Positions 35,638 to 44,769 of a stretch of DNA of 64,000 nucleotides are shown here, piece by piece. The position numbers were made by a program, and so were the translations under genes. Each line of letters begins with the position of its first letter. Within the stretch, counting starts at the first letter, position 1. Below the pieces are notes generated by a model. It was not told the origin of the DNA. It worked only from the letters and a program-made list of their open reading frames with translations, and ran no database searches. Source of the stretch: Pseudomonas serbica (GTDB taxonomy: Bacteria > Pseudomonadota > Gammaproteobacteria > Pseudomonadales > Pseudomonadaceae). The DNA lies in contig NZ_JAQIYM010000008.1 of the NCBI RefSeq assembly GCF_028823535.1, positions 1 through 64,000 on the forward strand, read 5' to 3'.

Positions 35638-36459
35638 ATGGCCGGCAAACTCACTTCAAAGACGGCGATCGTGACCGGTGCCGCCCAAGGGATCGGCGCA
35701 GCGATTGTGCGACTCTTCGCCCAGGAGGATTGCTTTGTCTACGTTACCGATATCAATGACGACCTCGGTAAAGCCGTTGCAGATTCACTCGGTGATCGCG
35801 CCCGCTATCTGCGCCTTGATGTGCGACGCGAGGAAGACTGGTTGCGAGTGACGACGCTCATCCTGGAGGAGCGCGGCAGACTGGACGTGCTGGTGAACAA
35901 TGCAGGCATTACCGGATTTGAGCACGGTGCCGTGCGGCATGACCCGGAGCACGCGCGCCTGGAGGACTGGCACGCGGTTCACCAGACCAATCTCGACGGG
36001 GTGTTCCTGGGGTGCAAGTACGCCATTCGCTCCATGCGGCCTCACAGAGCAGGCTCCATCATCAACATCTCCTCTCGCTCTGGCCTGGTCGGTATTCCGG
36101 GCGCAGCGGCCTATGCGTCGTCCAAGGGTGCAGTGCGTAATCACACCAAGACGGTGGCGCTTTACTGCGCTGAGCAAGGGCTCACCGTGCGCTGCAACGC
36201 CATTCATCCAGCGGCCATCCTCACACCCATGTGGGAACCCATGTTGGGCACGGGCTCAGATCGTCAGGCGCGAATGGATGCGCTGGTTCGAGATACACCG
36301 CTGAGAAGGTTCGGCATGCCCGAAGAGGTTGCGGCGGTGGCGCTGTTGCTGGCCTCGGATGAGGCGACGTACATCACGGGCAGTGAGTTCAATATCGACG
36401 GTGGCCTCTTGGCTGGCACGGCGGCGACGCCTGCCGTAGGGGATGACACTGGGGCCTGA
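35638..36459 (+). CDS. Short-chain dehydrogenase/reductase (sugar or alcohol dehydrogenase type)
   Basis: A 273-residue classical SDR. The NAD(P) motif [16 protein letters not shown] is near residue 10, [11 protein letters not shown] near 84, catalytic Ser in IINISSRSG near 143 and YASSKGAV (Tyr/Lys pair) near 158. The C-terminal [16 protein letters not shown] is typical. Acidic VTDIN after the second beta strand suggests NAD preference. GGAGGG lies about 11 nt before ATG 35638. Its neighbour, convergent at 36572, is an IlvD/Edd sugar-acid dehydratase, so a sugar 1-dehydrogenase role is plausible. No lactonase gene is seen nearby. Confidence 0.88.
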   Translation: MAGKLTSKTAIVTGAAQGIGAAIVRLFAQEDCFVYVTDINDDLGKAVADSLGDRARYLRLDVRREEDWLRVTTLILEERGRLDVLVNNAGITGFEHGAVRHDPEHARLEDWHAVHQTNLDGVFLGCKYAIRSMRPHRAGSIINISSRSGLVGIPGAAAYASSKGAVRNHTKTVALYCAEQGLTVRCNAIHPAAILTPMWEPMLGTGSDRQARMDALVRDTPLRRFGMPEEVAAVALLLASDEATYITGSEFNIDGGLLAGTAATPAVGDDTGA

Positions 36460-36571
36460 TGCACGGCGCAGTTTCGATCGGCAATGCACTGAACGGGCGT
36501 GAGCTCGCAGAGGCGTAGAACTCTGCTCGACAGTCAAGTCGTCTCCGCTAGCAGACCCCACATCAAAGCCG

Positions 36572-38359
36572 TCAATGCGAATGCCGTGGCTCGCCTCCAC
36601 TTCGGGCAATGACCCGCAAATGCAGGGTGGCCGGTTCCAGGCAGCCGCCAGTGGAGAGCTGGCCGACCAGTTGCCGGTACAGCTCTTGCCACGGGGTTTG
36701 CGAGGCCGGGATGTTGGGTGTCCACTCGGCACGGCGGCGGGCCATTTCGGTCTCGTCGACCAAAAGGTTGACCGAGCGTGCGTTGAGGTCCACGCGCAGG
36801 CGGTCGTTGGTTTTGAGTAACGCCAGGCCACCACCGACGGCAGCTTCGGGTGACATATTGAGGATCGAAGGGCTGGCTGAAGTGCCGCTCTGGCGACCGT
36901 CGCCAAGGCAGGGCAGCGAGTCGATGCCTTGCTTGATCAGCGCGGCCGGAGGGGCCATGTTCACGACTTCAGCACTGCCTGGGTAGCCCACGGTGCCTGC
37001 GCCACGAATGACCAGAATGCAGCGCTCATCGATGTCCAGCGCCGGGTCATCGATCCGGGCGTGGTAATCCTCCGGTCCTTCGAACACGATCGCGCGCGCT
37101 TCGAAGCTGTTTTCCGCGCCCGGTTCAGACAGGTAGGTCTTGCGAAACGCGTCACCCACCACCGACATCTTCATGATCGCACTGTCGAAGAAGTTACCGC
37201 TGAGCACAATGAAACCTGCGCGGTGCTTGAGTGGCGTTTCAAAGGGGTAGATCACGTCGGCGTTGCTGGTCAGTGTGCTGCTGACGATTTCGCCGATGCT
37301 CTTGCCGCTGACCGTGGCGCAGTCTTCGTGCAGGCGCCCGGCTTTCTGCAGCTCATGCATCACGGCCGGTACGCCGCCCGCACGATGGAAACCTTCGCCC
37401 AGGTATTTGCCTGCCGGCATGCAGTTGACCAGCAAGGGTACGTCTTCGCCGATGCGTTGCCAGTCATCGAGGCTCAGTTCGACGCCCATATGGCGGGCGA
37501 TGGCGATCAGGTGAGGCGGGCAGTTACTCGATGCCCCCAGTGCCGAGGCCACGGCGATCGCATTTTCGAAGGCTTCACGGGTCATGATCTGCGACGGACG
37601 CACATCCTGCATGACCAATTCGCAGATGCGCTTGCCGGTGGCGTAGGCCATTTGTCCGCGCTCACGGTAAGGCGCCGGAATGCTCGCGCAACCCGGCAAC
37701 GACATGCCCAGGGCTTCAGCCAGGGCGTTCATCGACAAGGCGGTGCCCATGGTGTTGCAGTGGCCCACCGAGGGCGAGGCCGCGGTGGTCATTTCCATGA
37801 AGCCTTCGTAATCGATTTCCCCGGCGGCCATCAGGTTGCGTGCATGCCAGAGTACGGTGCCCGAGCCGATCAGTTCACCTTTGTGGTGGCCATCGAGCAT
37901 CGGCCCGCCCGACAGGACAATGGAAGGAAGATCAGTGGTGGCGGCGGCCATCAGGCAGGCCGGGGTGGTCTTGTCGCAACCGGTGGTGAGGACGACACCA
38001 TCGAGTGGATAGCCGTGGAGAATCTCCACCAGCCCCAGATAAGCCAGGTTACGGTCCAGTGCAGCCGTAGGCCGGCGTGACTGTTCGGCGATGGGATGGA
38101 CAGGGAATTCCATGGGAATGCCGCCGGCATCACGAATGCCCGCCTTGACCCGCTGCGCAAGTTCCAGATGATGACGGTTGCACGGGGTCAGGTCGCTGCC
38201 AGTCTGGGCGATGCCAATGATCGGGCGGCCCGATTGCAGCTCTTCACGGGTCATGCCGTAGTTCATGTAGCGTTCGACATACAGGGCAGTCATGTCGGCG
38301 TGGGCAGGGTCATTGAACCATTGCTCGCTGCGCAGGCGACGTCCAGGCGTATCACTCAT
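36572..38359 (-). CDS. IlvD/Edd-family sugar-acid dehydratase (aldonate/pentonate dehydratase)
   Basis: A 595-residue iron-sulfur dehydratase converting an aldonic acid to its 2-keto-3-deoxy acid. TTGCDKTTPACLMAAATTD near residue 118 and SVGHCNTMGTALSMNALAEA near 188 carry cluster cysteines. The C-terminal part has LPCLGDGRQSGTSASPSIL near 503. It resembles the L-arabinonate/D-xylonate dehydratase group (XylD-like) rather than IlvD of branched-chain synthesis. It follows a XylX-like gene on the same strand by about 47 nt, forming a two-gene leftward operon divergent from a LysR regulator. Exact sugar acid is not readable. Confidence 0.9.
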   Translation of the reverse strand: MSDTPGRRLRSEQWFNDPAHADMTALYVERYMNYGMTREELQSGRPIIGIAQTGSDLTPCNRHHLELAQRVKAGIRDAGGIPMEFPVHPIAEQSRRPTAALDRNLAYLGLVEILHGYPLDGVVLTTGCDKTTPACLMAAATTDLPSIVLSGGPMLDGHHKGELIGSGTVLWHARNLMAAGEIDYEGFMEMTTAASPSVGHCNTMGTALSMNALAEALGMSLPGCASIPAPYRERGQMAYATGKRICELVMQDVRPSQIMTREAFENAIAVASALGASSNCPPHLIAIARHMGVELSLDDWQRIGEDVPLLVNCMPAGKYLGEGFHRAGGVPAVMHELQKAGRLHEDCATVSGKSIGEIVSSTLTSNADVIYPFETPLKHRAGFIVLSGNFFDSAIMKMSVVGDAFRKTYLSEPGAENSFEARAIVFEGPEDYHARIDDPALDIDERCILVIRGAGTVGYPGSAEVVNMAPPAALIKQGIDSLPCLGDGRQSGTSASPSILNMSPEAAVGGGLALLKTNDRLRVDLNARSVNLLVDETEMARRRAEWTPNIPASQTPWQELYRQLVGQLSTGGCLEPATLHLRVIARSGGEPRHSH

Positions 38360-38406
38360 GATTCATTTCTCTCTTGTCATTGGATGAATCGGCAATCTGT
38401 CGTGGT

Positions 38407-39588
38407 TCAGCGTGCAAGCAGTCCACGGGCAGCCAGGTTGCGCAGCAAGGCACTCACGCCAAAGGTCCAAGGCGTTGCCTCGGAACTGTGGGTCACCTGG
38501 TTGTGCAGGCTGCCAAGCAATGGGCTGCTGATACGCACCCGGTCACCCAGTTTGTGGGTGAACCCGCTGCCGACATGATCGCGATCTTCGGTAGGGGCGA
38601 ACAGCGTACCGAGAAACAGCAGGAAGCCATCGGGGTACTGGTGATTGGCGTTGAGGGTCTGGCCGGCCAGGTCTTGCGGGTCCCGGCTGATCTGGCTCAT
38701 GGAGCTCGATCCGTGCATCCGGTAACCATCCTCGCCTTGCACCTCAAGGTCGACCACGCAGGCGCGGACGTCGTCCAGGCTGAAGTGCTCGTCGAACAAG
38801 CGGATGAAAGGCCCGATCGAGCAGGAAGCGTTATTGTCCTTGGCCTTGCTGAGCAACAGCGCACTACGGCCTTCGAAGTCGCGCAGGTTGACGTCATTGC
38901 CCAGGGTTGCCCCCTGAATCTGCCCGCGGCTGTTTACCGCCAGCACCACTTCCGGCTCCGGGTTGTTCCACTGCGAACCTTGGTGAATGCCAATCCGGCT
39001 GCCGCTGCCGACAGAGGCCAGGACCGGTGCCTTGGTGAAGATTTCCGCGTCCGGACCGATACCCACTTCCAGATACTGTGACCACATGCCTTGTTCGATC
39101 AGAAAGGCTTTCAAGCGCATGGCCTGTTCCGAGCCTGGAACGATCGAGCGCAGGTTGTCGCCGATCACGCCCTGCACAGTGGCCCGCACCGCTTCAGCCT
39201 TGGCGGCATCGCCACCAGCCTGCTCCTCGATCACTCGCTCGATCATGCTGGCGGCAAAGGTCACGCCGGCCGCCTTGATCACTTGCAGATCCAGGGGGGG
39301 CAACAAATAAGCTCTGGAGGGGTCGGCGTCGGGGCCGGTGTTGGCCAGCAGGTCTTTGACACTGGCAATGAAAATCCCGGGCGTGTCGCGTACCGCCGAG
39401 AGCGGAGCATCGGATTCCAGCAAGTCACTCAAGGTCGCGAAACGCTCCGACAGGTCGAATACGCCGTCAGCGCGCAGGACGATCGGCGAAGGTCCGGCGA
39501 TTTGGCCCGGCACCCAGGCACGGCCGATCAAGGTACCGGCCACACCATCGACTGGCAGAGTGTTTTCGGGAGTAAGCATTAGCGACAT
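38407..39588 (-). CDS. FAH-fold 2-keto-3-deoxy-sugar-acid dehydratase (XylX-like)
   Basis: A 393-residue FAH-superfamily protein. The C-terminal half holds HQGSQWNNPEPEVVLAVNS near residue 205 (acidic metal ligands), GSSSMSQISRDPQDLAGQ near 317, QYPDGFLLFLGTLFAPTEDR near 342 and PWTFGVSALLRNLAARGLL at the end. I recall this pattern from Caulobacter XylX, which dehydrates 2-keto-3-deoxy-xylonate to alpha-ketoglutarate semialdehyde. The start is ATG 39588 with AGGAAG about 7 nt upstream; a longer frame to 39789 is rejected because it crosses the LysR promoter. It is first in the leftward operon with the dehydratase. Confidence 0.82.
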   Translation of the reverse strand: MSLMLTPENTLPVDGVAGTLIGRAWVPGQIAGPSPIVLRADGVFDLSERFATLSDLLESDAPLSAVRDTPGIFIASVKDLLANTGPDADPSRAYLLPPLDLQVIKAAGVTFAASMIERVIEEQAGGDAAKAEAVRATVQGVIGDNLRSIVPGSEQAMRLKAFLIEQGMWSQYLEVGIGPDAEIFTKAPVLASVGSGSRIGIHQGSQWNNPEPEVVLAVNSRGQIQGATLGNDVNLRDFEGRSALLLSKAKDNNASCSIGPFIRLFDEHFSLDDVRACVVDLEVQGEDGYRMHGSSSMSQISRDPQDLAGQTLNANHQYPDGFLLFLGTLFAPTEDRDHVGSGFTHKLGDRVRISSPLLGSLHNQVTHSSEATPWTFGVSALLRNLAARGLLAR

Positions 39589-39666
39589 GGCAATCTTCCT
39601 GGTTCGTAAAGGCTTCACGCTAGGGCGCACAGCCGATAAACTCCAATGAGATAATTTCAATAAATG

Positions 39667-39681
39667 ATAACGCACGGTTAT
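39667..39681. promoter_or_regulatory. ATAAC-N5-GTTAT operator, LysR divergent promoter
   Basis: ATAAC (39667-39671), GCACG, GTTAT (39677-39681), a T-N11-A palindrome of LysR-operator type. It is placed 20 nt before the LysR gene start and about 80 nt upstream of the leftward dehydratase operon. The same palindrome recurs before the MFS transporter gene at 40677-40695. I infer that the LysR protein binds both. Confidence 0.6.
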
Positions 39682-39700
39682 TGCTGCCCGAGGTGTGCCC

Positions 39701-40651
39701 ATGTCGGATCTTTCATTCACCCACTTTTGCGGATGGCTCAAATTCAGGCATTTGCAGCTGATCGACACGCTGGGGCGCACACGTAACATGCACCTGGCGG
39801 CGCAACAGATGAATCTCAGTCAGCCGGCCCTCAGCAAGATGCTCAAGGAAATCGAAAGCCTGCTGGGCTTTGCTTTGTTCGAACGCCTGCCACGGAGCAT
39901 GCCACCCACTCCGCTGGGTGAGCATGTGCTGCGCTATGCGCAAATTGCCCTGAATGACGCGCGCTCGTTCGTCGAACAAATCAGCAGTCTGCGCGAAGGC
40001 GGTCACGGCCACCTCAGGATCGGCGGTATTTTCGCCGCCACCGCCGTGGCCTTGCCCGAGGCCATTTTGCAGATCAAGGAACGCTGGCCATTGCTGTCGA
40101 TCGAGGTGGTGGAGCAAACCAGTAACCACTTGATGAAAATGCTCGAAGAAAAAAAACTCGACCTGGCCATCGCCCGGTTCACCGATCAGAGCCAGCAGCA
40201 ACATTACGATTTCCAGCCACTGGCGCCCGAACCGTTCTGCATCGTGGTCAACGACCGACACCCGCTGGCCGCTGCCGGGCCCCTCTCATTGCAGCAATTG
40301 GTGGACTTGCCGTGGATTCTCTACCCGGTGGGCACACCCATTCGCGGCCGCATGGAACTGGCGTTCGCCGAGGCCGGCGTGGGCATGCCGCGAAACACCG
40401 TCGACACCATCTCCATGCAGACCTTCCTGCAGGTGCTGCAACGCGGGCCCATGATCGGAATGCTGCCCAACGCCATGGTCAATCCGCTTCTCGAGAGCGG
40501 CCAGCTCAAAATCCTCGATACGCCGTTGCATCTGGTGCCACAGGATTACGGCATTCTCACGCGCAAGGGCGAGCTACTGGTGGGGGCAGCCCTGGAGTTT
40601 GCCGAAATATTGAAGGACAACGCCCGGCTGACCAAGGCTTCGACGAAGTGA
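39701..40651 (+). CDS. LysR-family transcriptional regulator of the sugar-acid cluster
   Basis: A 316-residue LTTR. The winged helix occupies residues 12-75 with HLAAQQMNLSQPALSKMLKE and GFALFERLPRSMPPTPLGEH. The effector domain begins near residue 90 and has a type II periplasmic-binding fold. It belongs to the GbpR/PcaQ-like group judged by the opening WLKFRHLQLIDTLGRTRNMH (galactose-binding-protein regulator type). GAGGTG is 6 nt before ATG 39701. It sits between the divergent dehydratase operon and the downstream MFS/SDR/FAH operon, both of which carry its presumed operator. Confidence 0.92.
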   Translation: MSDLSFTHFCGWLKFRHLQLIDTLGRTRNMHLAAQQMNLSQPALSKMLKEIESLLGFALFERLPRSMPPTPLGEHVLRYAQIALNDARSFVEQISSLREGGHGHLRIGGIFAATAVALPEAILQIKERWPLLSIEVVEQTSNHLMKMLEEKKLDLAIARFTDQSQQQHYDFQPLAPEPFCIVVNDRHPLAAAGPLSLQQLVDLPWILYPVGTPIRGRMELAFAEAGVGMPRNTVDTISMQTFLQVLQRGPMIGMLPNAMVNPLLESGQLKILDTPLHLVPQDYGILTRKGELLVGAALEFAEILKDNARLTKASTK

Positions 40652-40676
40652 AACCGCAGCATTGGCAGGATTTATT

Positions 40677-40695
40677 CGATAACAGTCCGTTATCG
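40677..40695. promoter_or_regulatory. CGATAAC-N5-GTTATCG palindrome before the MFS operon
   Basis: A perfect 7-bp inverted repeat with a 5-nt spacer, beginning 25 nt after the LysR gene stop and about 100 nt before the MFS gene start. Its core ATAAC-N5-GTTAT is identical to that at 39667-39681. It could also fold as a weak terminator hairpin for the LysR gene, but the absence of a U-tract and the match to the other site favour an operator. Confidence 0.6.
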
Positions 40696-40796
40696 GTTAA
40701 TCCGAAAATGCCATTGGGAATGAATCGATTCGCGACAGTAGAGTGACCCCGTCGATAAAAACAATCAGGCATGTCCACATGCCCAGGGGTTACCTC

Positions 40797-42179
40797 ATGC
40801 AAACGATTTCCGAGCAGTTACCTGCGCAGGCGCAAGCCAGCGAGCTCGACTTTGAAGACCGAACCTACCGCAAGGTCATCTGGCGCATCCTTCCCGTCCT
40901 GCTCCTGTGTTACATGGCCGCCTACCTGGACCGGGTCAACATCGGCTTTGCCAAGCTCGACATGCTCAACGAGTTGCAATTCAGCAATACGGTGTATGCC
41001 TTGGGCGCCAGTATGTTCTTCTGGGGCTACTTCCTCTTTGAAGTGCCGAGCAACCTGTTGCTGCATCGCTACGGTGCACGCTTCTGGATCGCCCGTATCA
41101 TGTTGACCTGGGCCGCGATTTCCATGGCCGTGGCATTCACCGTGCCACTGGCGGGCCTCTTCCACATCGAATCGAGCACGATGTTCTACGTGCTGCGCTT
41201 TTTGCTGGGGATCTGTGAAGCCGGCTTCTTCCCCGGCGTGATTCTCTATCTCAATTATTGGTTTCCAACCCATCGGCAAAGCCGGGTGATGTCCGGGTTC
41301 CTGATGGCCATGCCGATCAGCCTGACCCTGGGCGGCATCCTGTCCGGCTGGTTGATGAACAGCATGCAAGGCGTGCACGGCATGTCCGGCTGGCAATGGA
41401 TGCTGATCATCGAGGGCATTCCGTCGGTGATCATGGCGTTCGTCGTCATCGTCTGCCTGGCCAACAACATCGACTCTGCCAAATGGCTGTCCGCGGCGGA
41501 GAAAGCCATGCTCAAGGCCAATCTGCACACCGATAACCAGGGCAAGGCCTCGCGCCTGAGCGAAGTGTTCTTCAATCCGCGGGTGTGGCTGCTGGTCCTG
41601 ATCCTGCTGACCTTCAACACCGGTTTCTACGGGCTGGCGTTCTGGATGCCTTCGATCATCAAGAGCACCGGTATCACCAACAGCCTGCACATTGGCTTCC
41701 TGACCGCCATTCCCTATGCGGTGGCCGTCGTGGCCATGCTGCTCAACGCCCGCCACTCCAACCGCACCGGCGAGCGCCGCCTGCACGCTGCGATTCCTGC
41801 GTTCATCGGTGGCGTTGGCCTGATCCTCAGCGCCTTCTTTGCCGACAACCTGGTGCTGTCGGTGTTCTTCCTCAGTATCGCGGCTTCCGGGATTCTCAGC
41901 CTGATGCCGATTTTCTGGACCCTGCCGGGGACCGTGCTGTCGGGTGTCGCGGCGGCTGCCGGCATCGGCATGATCAACGCCATCGGCAATCTGTCCGGCT
42001 TTACTGGCTCCATGATCACGGCCGTGGCGGAAAACCTCACCGGCAATATCAACAACGGTACCTATGTCTTGGCGCTGTGCCTGTTCGTCAGCGGCGGGCT
42101 GATCCTGGCCATTCCCGCTTCGATGCTCGGCCGAACCCCGAAAATCGCGACCGCTACCGCGAAGCTGGAGGCCGCATGA
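40797..42179 (+). CDS. MFS transporter, anion:cation symporter (ACS) type
   Basis: A 460-residue, 12-helix transporter. YLDRVNIGFAKLDMLNEL near residue 40 is the diagnostic ACS-family segment in helix 1, and GICEAGFFPGVILYLNYWFP near 140 is in helix 4. Members carry sugar acids, tartrate, phthalate and similar anions with H+. ATG 40797 has AGGGG 7 nt upstream. It is first in a rightward operon with an SDR, whose start overlaps its stop, and an FAH-fold hydrolase. It is the likely uptake system for the sugar acid. Confidence 0.93.
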   Translation: MQTISEQLPAQAQASELDFEDRTYRKVIWRILPVLLLCYMAAYLDRVNIGFAKLDMLNELQFSNTVYALGASMFFWGYFLFEVPSNLLLHRYGARFWIARIMLTWAAISMAVAFTVPLAGLFHIESSTMFYVLRFLLGICEAGFFPGVILYLNYWFPTHRQSRVMSGFLMAMPISLTLGGILSGWLMNSMQGVHGMSGWQWMLIIEGIPSVIMAFVVIVCLANNIDSAKWLSAAEKAMLKANLHTDNQGKASRLSEVFFNPRVWLLVLILLTFNTGFYGLAFWMPSIIKSTGITNSLHIGFLTAIPYAVAVVAMLLNARHSNRTGERRLHAAIPAFIGGVGLILSAFFADNLVLSVFFLSIAASGILSLMPIFWTLPGTVLSGVAAAAGIGMINAIGNLSGFTGSMITAVAENLTGNINNGTYVLALCLFVSGGLILAIPASMLGRTPKIATATAKLEAA

Positions 42180-42916
42180 ACCTGCAGGACAAACGAGTGC
42201 TGATCACCGCAGCAGGGCAGGGTATCGGCCTGGCCAGCGCCATGGCTTTTGCCCAGGCCGGTGCCGAGGTGTTTGCCACGGACATCGATATCCAGGGGCT
42301 GGCGGGTGTTGAAGGCATCACCGCCATGACTCTCGACGTGACGTCAGTCGATGCCATCAGCGAAACCTGCGAACTTATCGGTGGACTGGACGTGTTGTTC
42401 AACTGCGCGGGTTATGTGCACAGCGGTAATATCCTGGAGTGCGACGAAGCGGCCTGGGCGCGCTCAATGGACATCAATGTCACGGCCATGTACCGGATGA
42501 TCCGAGCCTTTCTGCCAGGCATGCTGGAACGTGGCGGTGGATCGATCATCAACATGTCTTCGGTGGCGTCGAGCGTCAAGGGCGTGCCCAACCGATTTGC
42601 CTACGCTGCCAGCAAGGCTGCCGTGGTAGGGCTGACGAAAGCGGTGGCGGCTGACTTCATTGGCCAGGGCATTCGCTGCAATGCGATTTGCCCCGGCACA
42701 GTAGAATCACCGTCGCTGCGCCAGCGCATTGCCGCGCAGGCCGCGCAGCAAGGCGTTGACGAAGCACAGGTCTTCAAGCAATTTCTCGACCGCCAACCCA
42801 TGGGGCGAATCGGCAGCGCCCATGAGATTGCCCAGTTGGCCCTGTACCTGGGCAGTGATGCGAGCGCCTACACCACTGGTGGCGTGCACGTCATCGACGG
42901 TGGCATGAGCATCTGA
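42176..42916 (+). CDS. SDR, 2-keto-3-deoxy-sugar-acid 4-dehydrogenase type
   Basis: A 246-residue classical SDR. VLITAAGQGIGLASAMAFA near residue 8 is the cofactor site, LFNCAGYVHSG near 75, IINMSSVASSVKGVPNRFAY near 125 includes the catalytic Ser and Tyr, followed by SKAAV with Lys. ATDID points to NAD. It resembles the LRA5/2-keto-3-deoxy-L-fuconate dehydrogenase group that oxidises the C4 hydroxyl to give a 2,4-diketo acid, the substrate for the FAH-fold hydrolase encoded next. The ATG overlaps the MFS stop (ATGA) and GGAG is 5 nt upstream, so expression is coupled. Confidence 0.88.
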   Translation: MNLQDKRVLITAAGQGIGLASAMAFAQAGAEVFATDIDIQGLAGVEGITAMTLDVTSVDAISETCELIGGLDVLFNCAGYVHSGNILECDEAAWARSMDINVTAMYRMIRAFLPGMLERGGGSIINMSSVASSVKGVPNRFAYAASKAAVVGLTKAVAADFIGQGIRCNAICPGTVESPSLRQRIAAQAAQQGVDEAQVFKQFLDRQPMGRIGSAHEIAQLALYLGSDASAYTTGGVHVIDGGMSI

Positions 42917-42954
42917 GACCCGGTTTGCACTTTCAGTTTAAGCAGGAGAAGCAC

Positions 42955-43803
42955 ATGAAACTGTTGCGTTATGGCGAAAAAGGTTCGGAAAAACCCGGCC
43001 TGCTCGATGCCGACAATCAAGTCCGCGATCTCTCGGGCCATGTGCCGGATATCGCCGGGCAGGTCCTGAGTCCTGAAAGCCTGGCAGCGCTTGCCGCCAT
43101 TGATCCTGCCAGTCTGCCGATCGTTGCCGGGCAGCCGCGCATTGGCGCTTGCGTAGGCCAGGTCGGGAAGTTCATCTGCATCGGCTTGAATTACGCCGAC
43201 CATGCGGCCGAGTCGAACATGGAAGTGCCCAAAGAGCCGATCATCTTCAACAAATGGACCAGCGCCATCTGCGGGCCGAACGACAACCTCGAGATTCCGC
43301 GGGGCTCGCTCAAGACGGATTGGGAAGTGGAGCTCGGCGTGGTCATCGGCAAGGGCGGGCGTTATATCGATGAAGCGAACGCCATGGAGCACGTCGCCGG
43401 CTACTGCGTGATCAACGATGTCTCCGAGCGTGAATGGCAACTGGAGCGCGGTGGTACCTGGGACAAGGGCAAAGGCTTCGATACGTTCGGCCCGCTCGGC
43501 CCGTGGCTGGTCACCCGCGATGAAATTGCCGACCCGCATGCGCTGGACCTGTGGCTGGAGGTCGACGGCCACCGCTACCAACAGGGCAACACGCGCACGC
43601 TGATCTTCAACGTGCCGCAACTGATTGCCTACCTGAGCCGCTGCATGAGCCTGCAACCGGGCGATGTGATTTCCACGGGCACGCCACCGGGCGTCGGGTT
43701 GGGCATCAAGCCCCAGCCGGTCTTCCTGCGTGCGGGGCAGACGGTGCGCCTGGGCATCGCGGGGTTGGGCGAGCAGCGGCAAGTGACTGTGCAAGCGGAT
43801 TGA
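42955..43803 (+). CDS. FAH-family hydrolase (2,4-diketo-3-deoxy-sugar-acid hydrolase type)
   Basis: A 282-residue FAH-fold enzyme. IGLNYADHAAESNMEVPKEP near residue 80, metal ligands in DWEVELGVVIGKGG near 122 and VINDVSEREWQLERGGTWDK near 150, and SLQPGDVISTGTPPGVGLG near 232 are typical. It matches the LRA6-like group that splits 2,4-diketo-3-deoxy acids into pyruvate and a hydroxy acid (lactate or glycolate). Annotation pipelines often call such proteins ureidoglycolate lyase. AGGAG is 6 nt before ATG 42955. It is the last gene of the MFS/SDR/FAH operon. Confidence 0.88.
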   Translation: MKLLRYGEKGSEKPGLLDADNQVRDLSGHVPDIAGQVLSPESLAALAAIDPASLPIVAGQPRIGACVGQVGKFICIGLNYADHAAESNMEVPKEPIIFNKWTSAICGPNDNLEIPRGSLKTDWEVELGVVIGKGGRYIDEANAMEHVAGYCVINDVSEREWQLERGGTWDKGKGFDTFGPLGPWLVTRDEIADPHALDLWLEVDGHRYQQGNTRTLIFNVPQLIAYLSRCMSLQPGDVISTGTPPGVGLGIKPQPVFLRAGQTVRLGIAGLGEQRQVTVQAD

Positions 43804-43936
43804 GGAGCCAGGGGTGGGGTCAACCCGGACGTTGCCCCCCCCCATTCAAGGGAGGTACATGCAGGCCGTTCTCTGGTTAAGCTGCAAACTAACCTGATCC
43901 CCTTGCGGGCTATCGGGGCGCAATGGAGACAGGCTC

Positions 43937-44617
43937 ATGAACCCGACCGAGGTGCAAACGCTCGAGCATTTGCTGCAGCGCCGCCGCAGCTGCCGCGCAT
44001 TTCTTCCACAACCCGTCGACCCCGCACTGATCACGCGCCTGTTCGCCCTGGCGCAACGCACTGCGTCCTGGTGCAACACGCAGCCATGGCAGGTCATCGT
44101 CACCCGGGGCGCCGCCACCGAGCGCTTCCGCGCCGCCTACCTCAATGAGCTGCAGACGGGCTCGCCGGCGCCAGACTTGCCTTTCCCCGGTGAATACCAG
44201 GGCGTGTATCAGCAGCGTCGACGCGAATGCGCACGACAACTGTACGAAAGCATCGGCATCGCCCCGGGAGACCGGGTCGCCAGCCAGCAACAGACCCTGC
44301 GCAATTTTTCCCTGTTCGACGCACCGCATGTCGCGATCATTACCAGTGATCGTGCGCTAGGCACATACGGCGCAATCGACTGTGGCGGCTACCTGGCCAA
44401 CTTGCTGCTGGCAGCCGAGGCACTTGGCCTGGGGATCATTGCCCAGGCCGCGCTGGCCAGCTACTCCGGGTTTGTGCGCCGACATTTTGCAATCGGTGAG
44501 GATCGGCTCGTGGTCTGTGGTGTTTCCTTCGGGTATGCCGACCACGAATCGCCAGCCAATGATTTCTACACAACACGAGCACCCGCGCAGGAGATGCTTT
44601 GCTGGCATGACCGCTGA
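43937..44617 (+). CDS. Nitroreductase-family FMN protein
   Basis: A 226-residue protein of the nitroreductase fold. RRSCRAFLPQPVDPALI near residue 17 and AQRTASWCNTQPWQVIVTRG near 38 form the FMN-binding N-terminus. CGGYLANLLLAAEALGLGII near residue 154 and LVVCGVSFGYADHESPANDF near 193 are typical C-terminal motifs. Such enzymes reduce nitro groups, quinones or enones with NAD(P)H. The substrate is unknown, and the gene has no evident tie to the sugar-acid operon, from which it is separated by 133 nt with a nine-base C run. Confidence 0.9.
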   Translation: MNPTEVQTLEHLLQRRRSCRAFLPQPVDPALITRLFALAQRTASWCNTQPWQVIVTRGAATERFRAAYLNELQTGSPAPDLPFPGEYQGVYQQRRRECARQLYESIGIAPGDRVASQQQTLRNFSLFDAPHVAIITSDRALGTYGAIDCGGYLANLLLAAEALGLGIIAQAALASYSGFVRRHFAIGEDRLVVCGVSFGYADHESPANDFYTTRAPAQEMLCWHDR

Positions 44618-44769
44618 GAGGGATTCGAGGCTCGCTTTCGGGCTTTGCGCAAACTTTCATTGACGTGCAACAGGCCCCGATCGTTGAATGGCAGTGTTCA
44701 AATCGCGCCTCACAAAGGGCGCCCATTCAACGGGTAGCGAGATCAACTGTGCTGAGAAGTGTGACGGAC

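Noticed and set aside
36507..36526. GCAGAG/CTCTGC hairpin between SDR and dehydratase genes as a terminator
   Set aside because: Only six base pairs, an 8-nt loop and no U-tract on either strand; too weak to call.
43835..43843. Run of nine C residues as a possible frameshift or phase-variation tract
   Set aside because: It lies between genes, 32 nt past the FAH hydrolase stop and over 90 nt before the nitroreductase start, and affects no reading frame.
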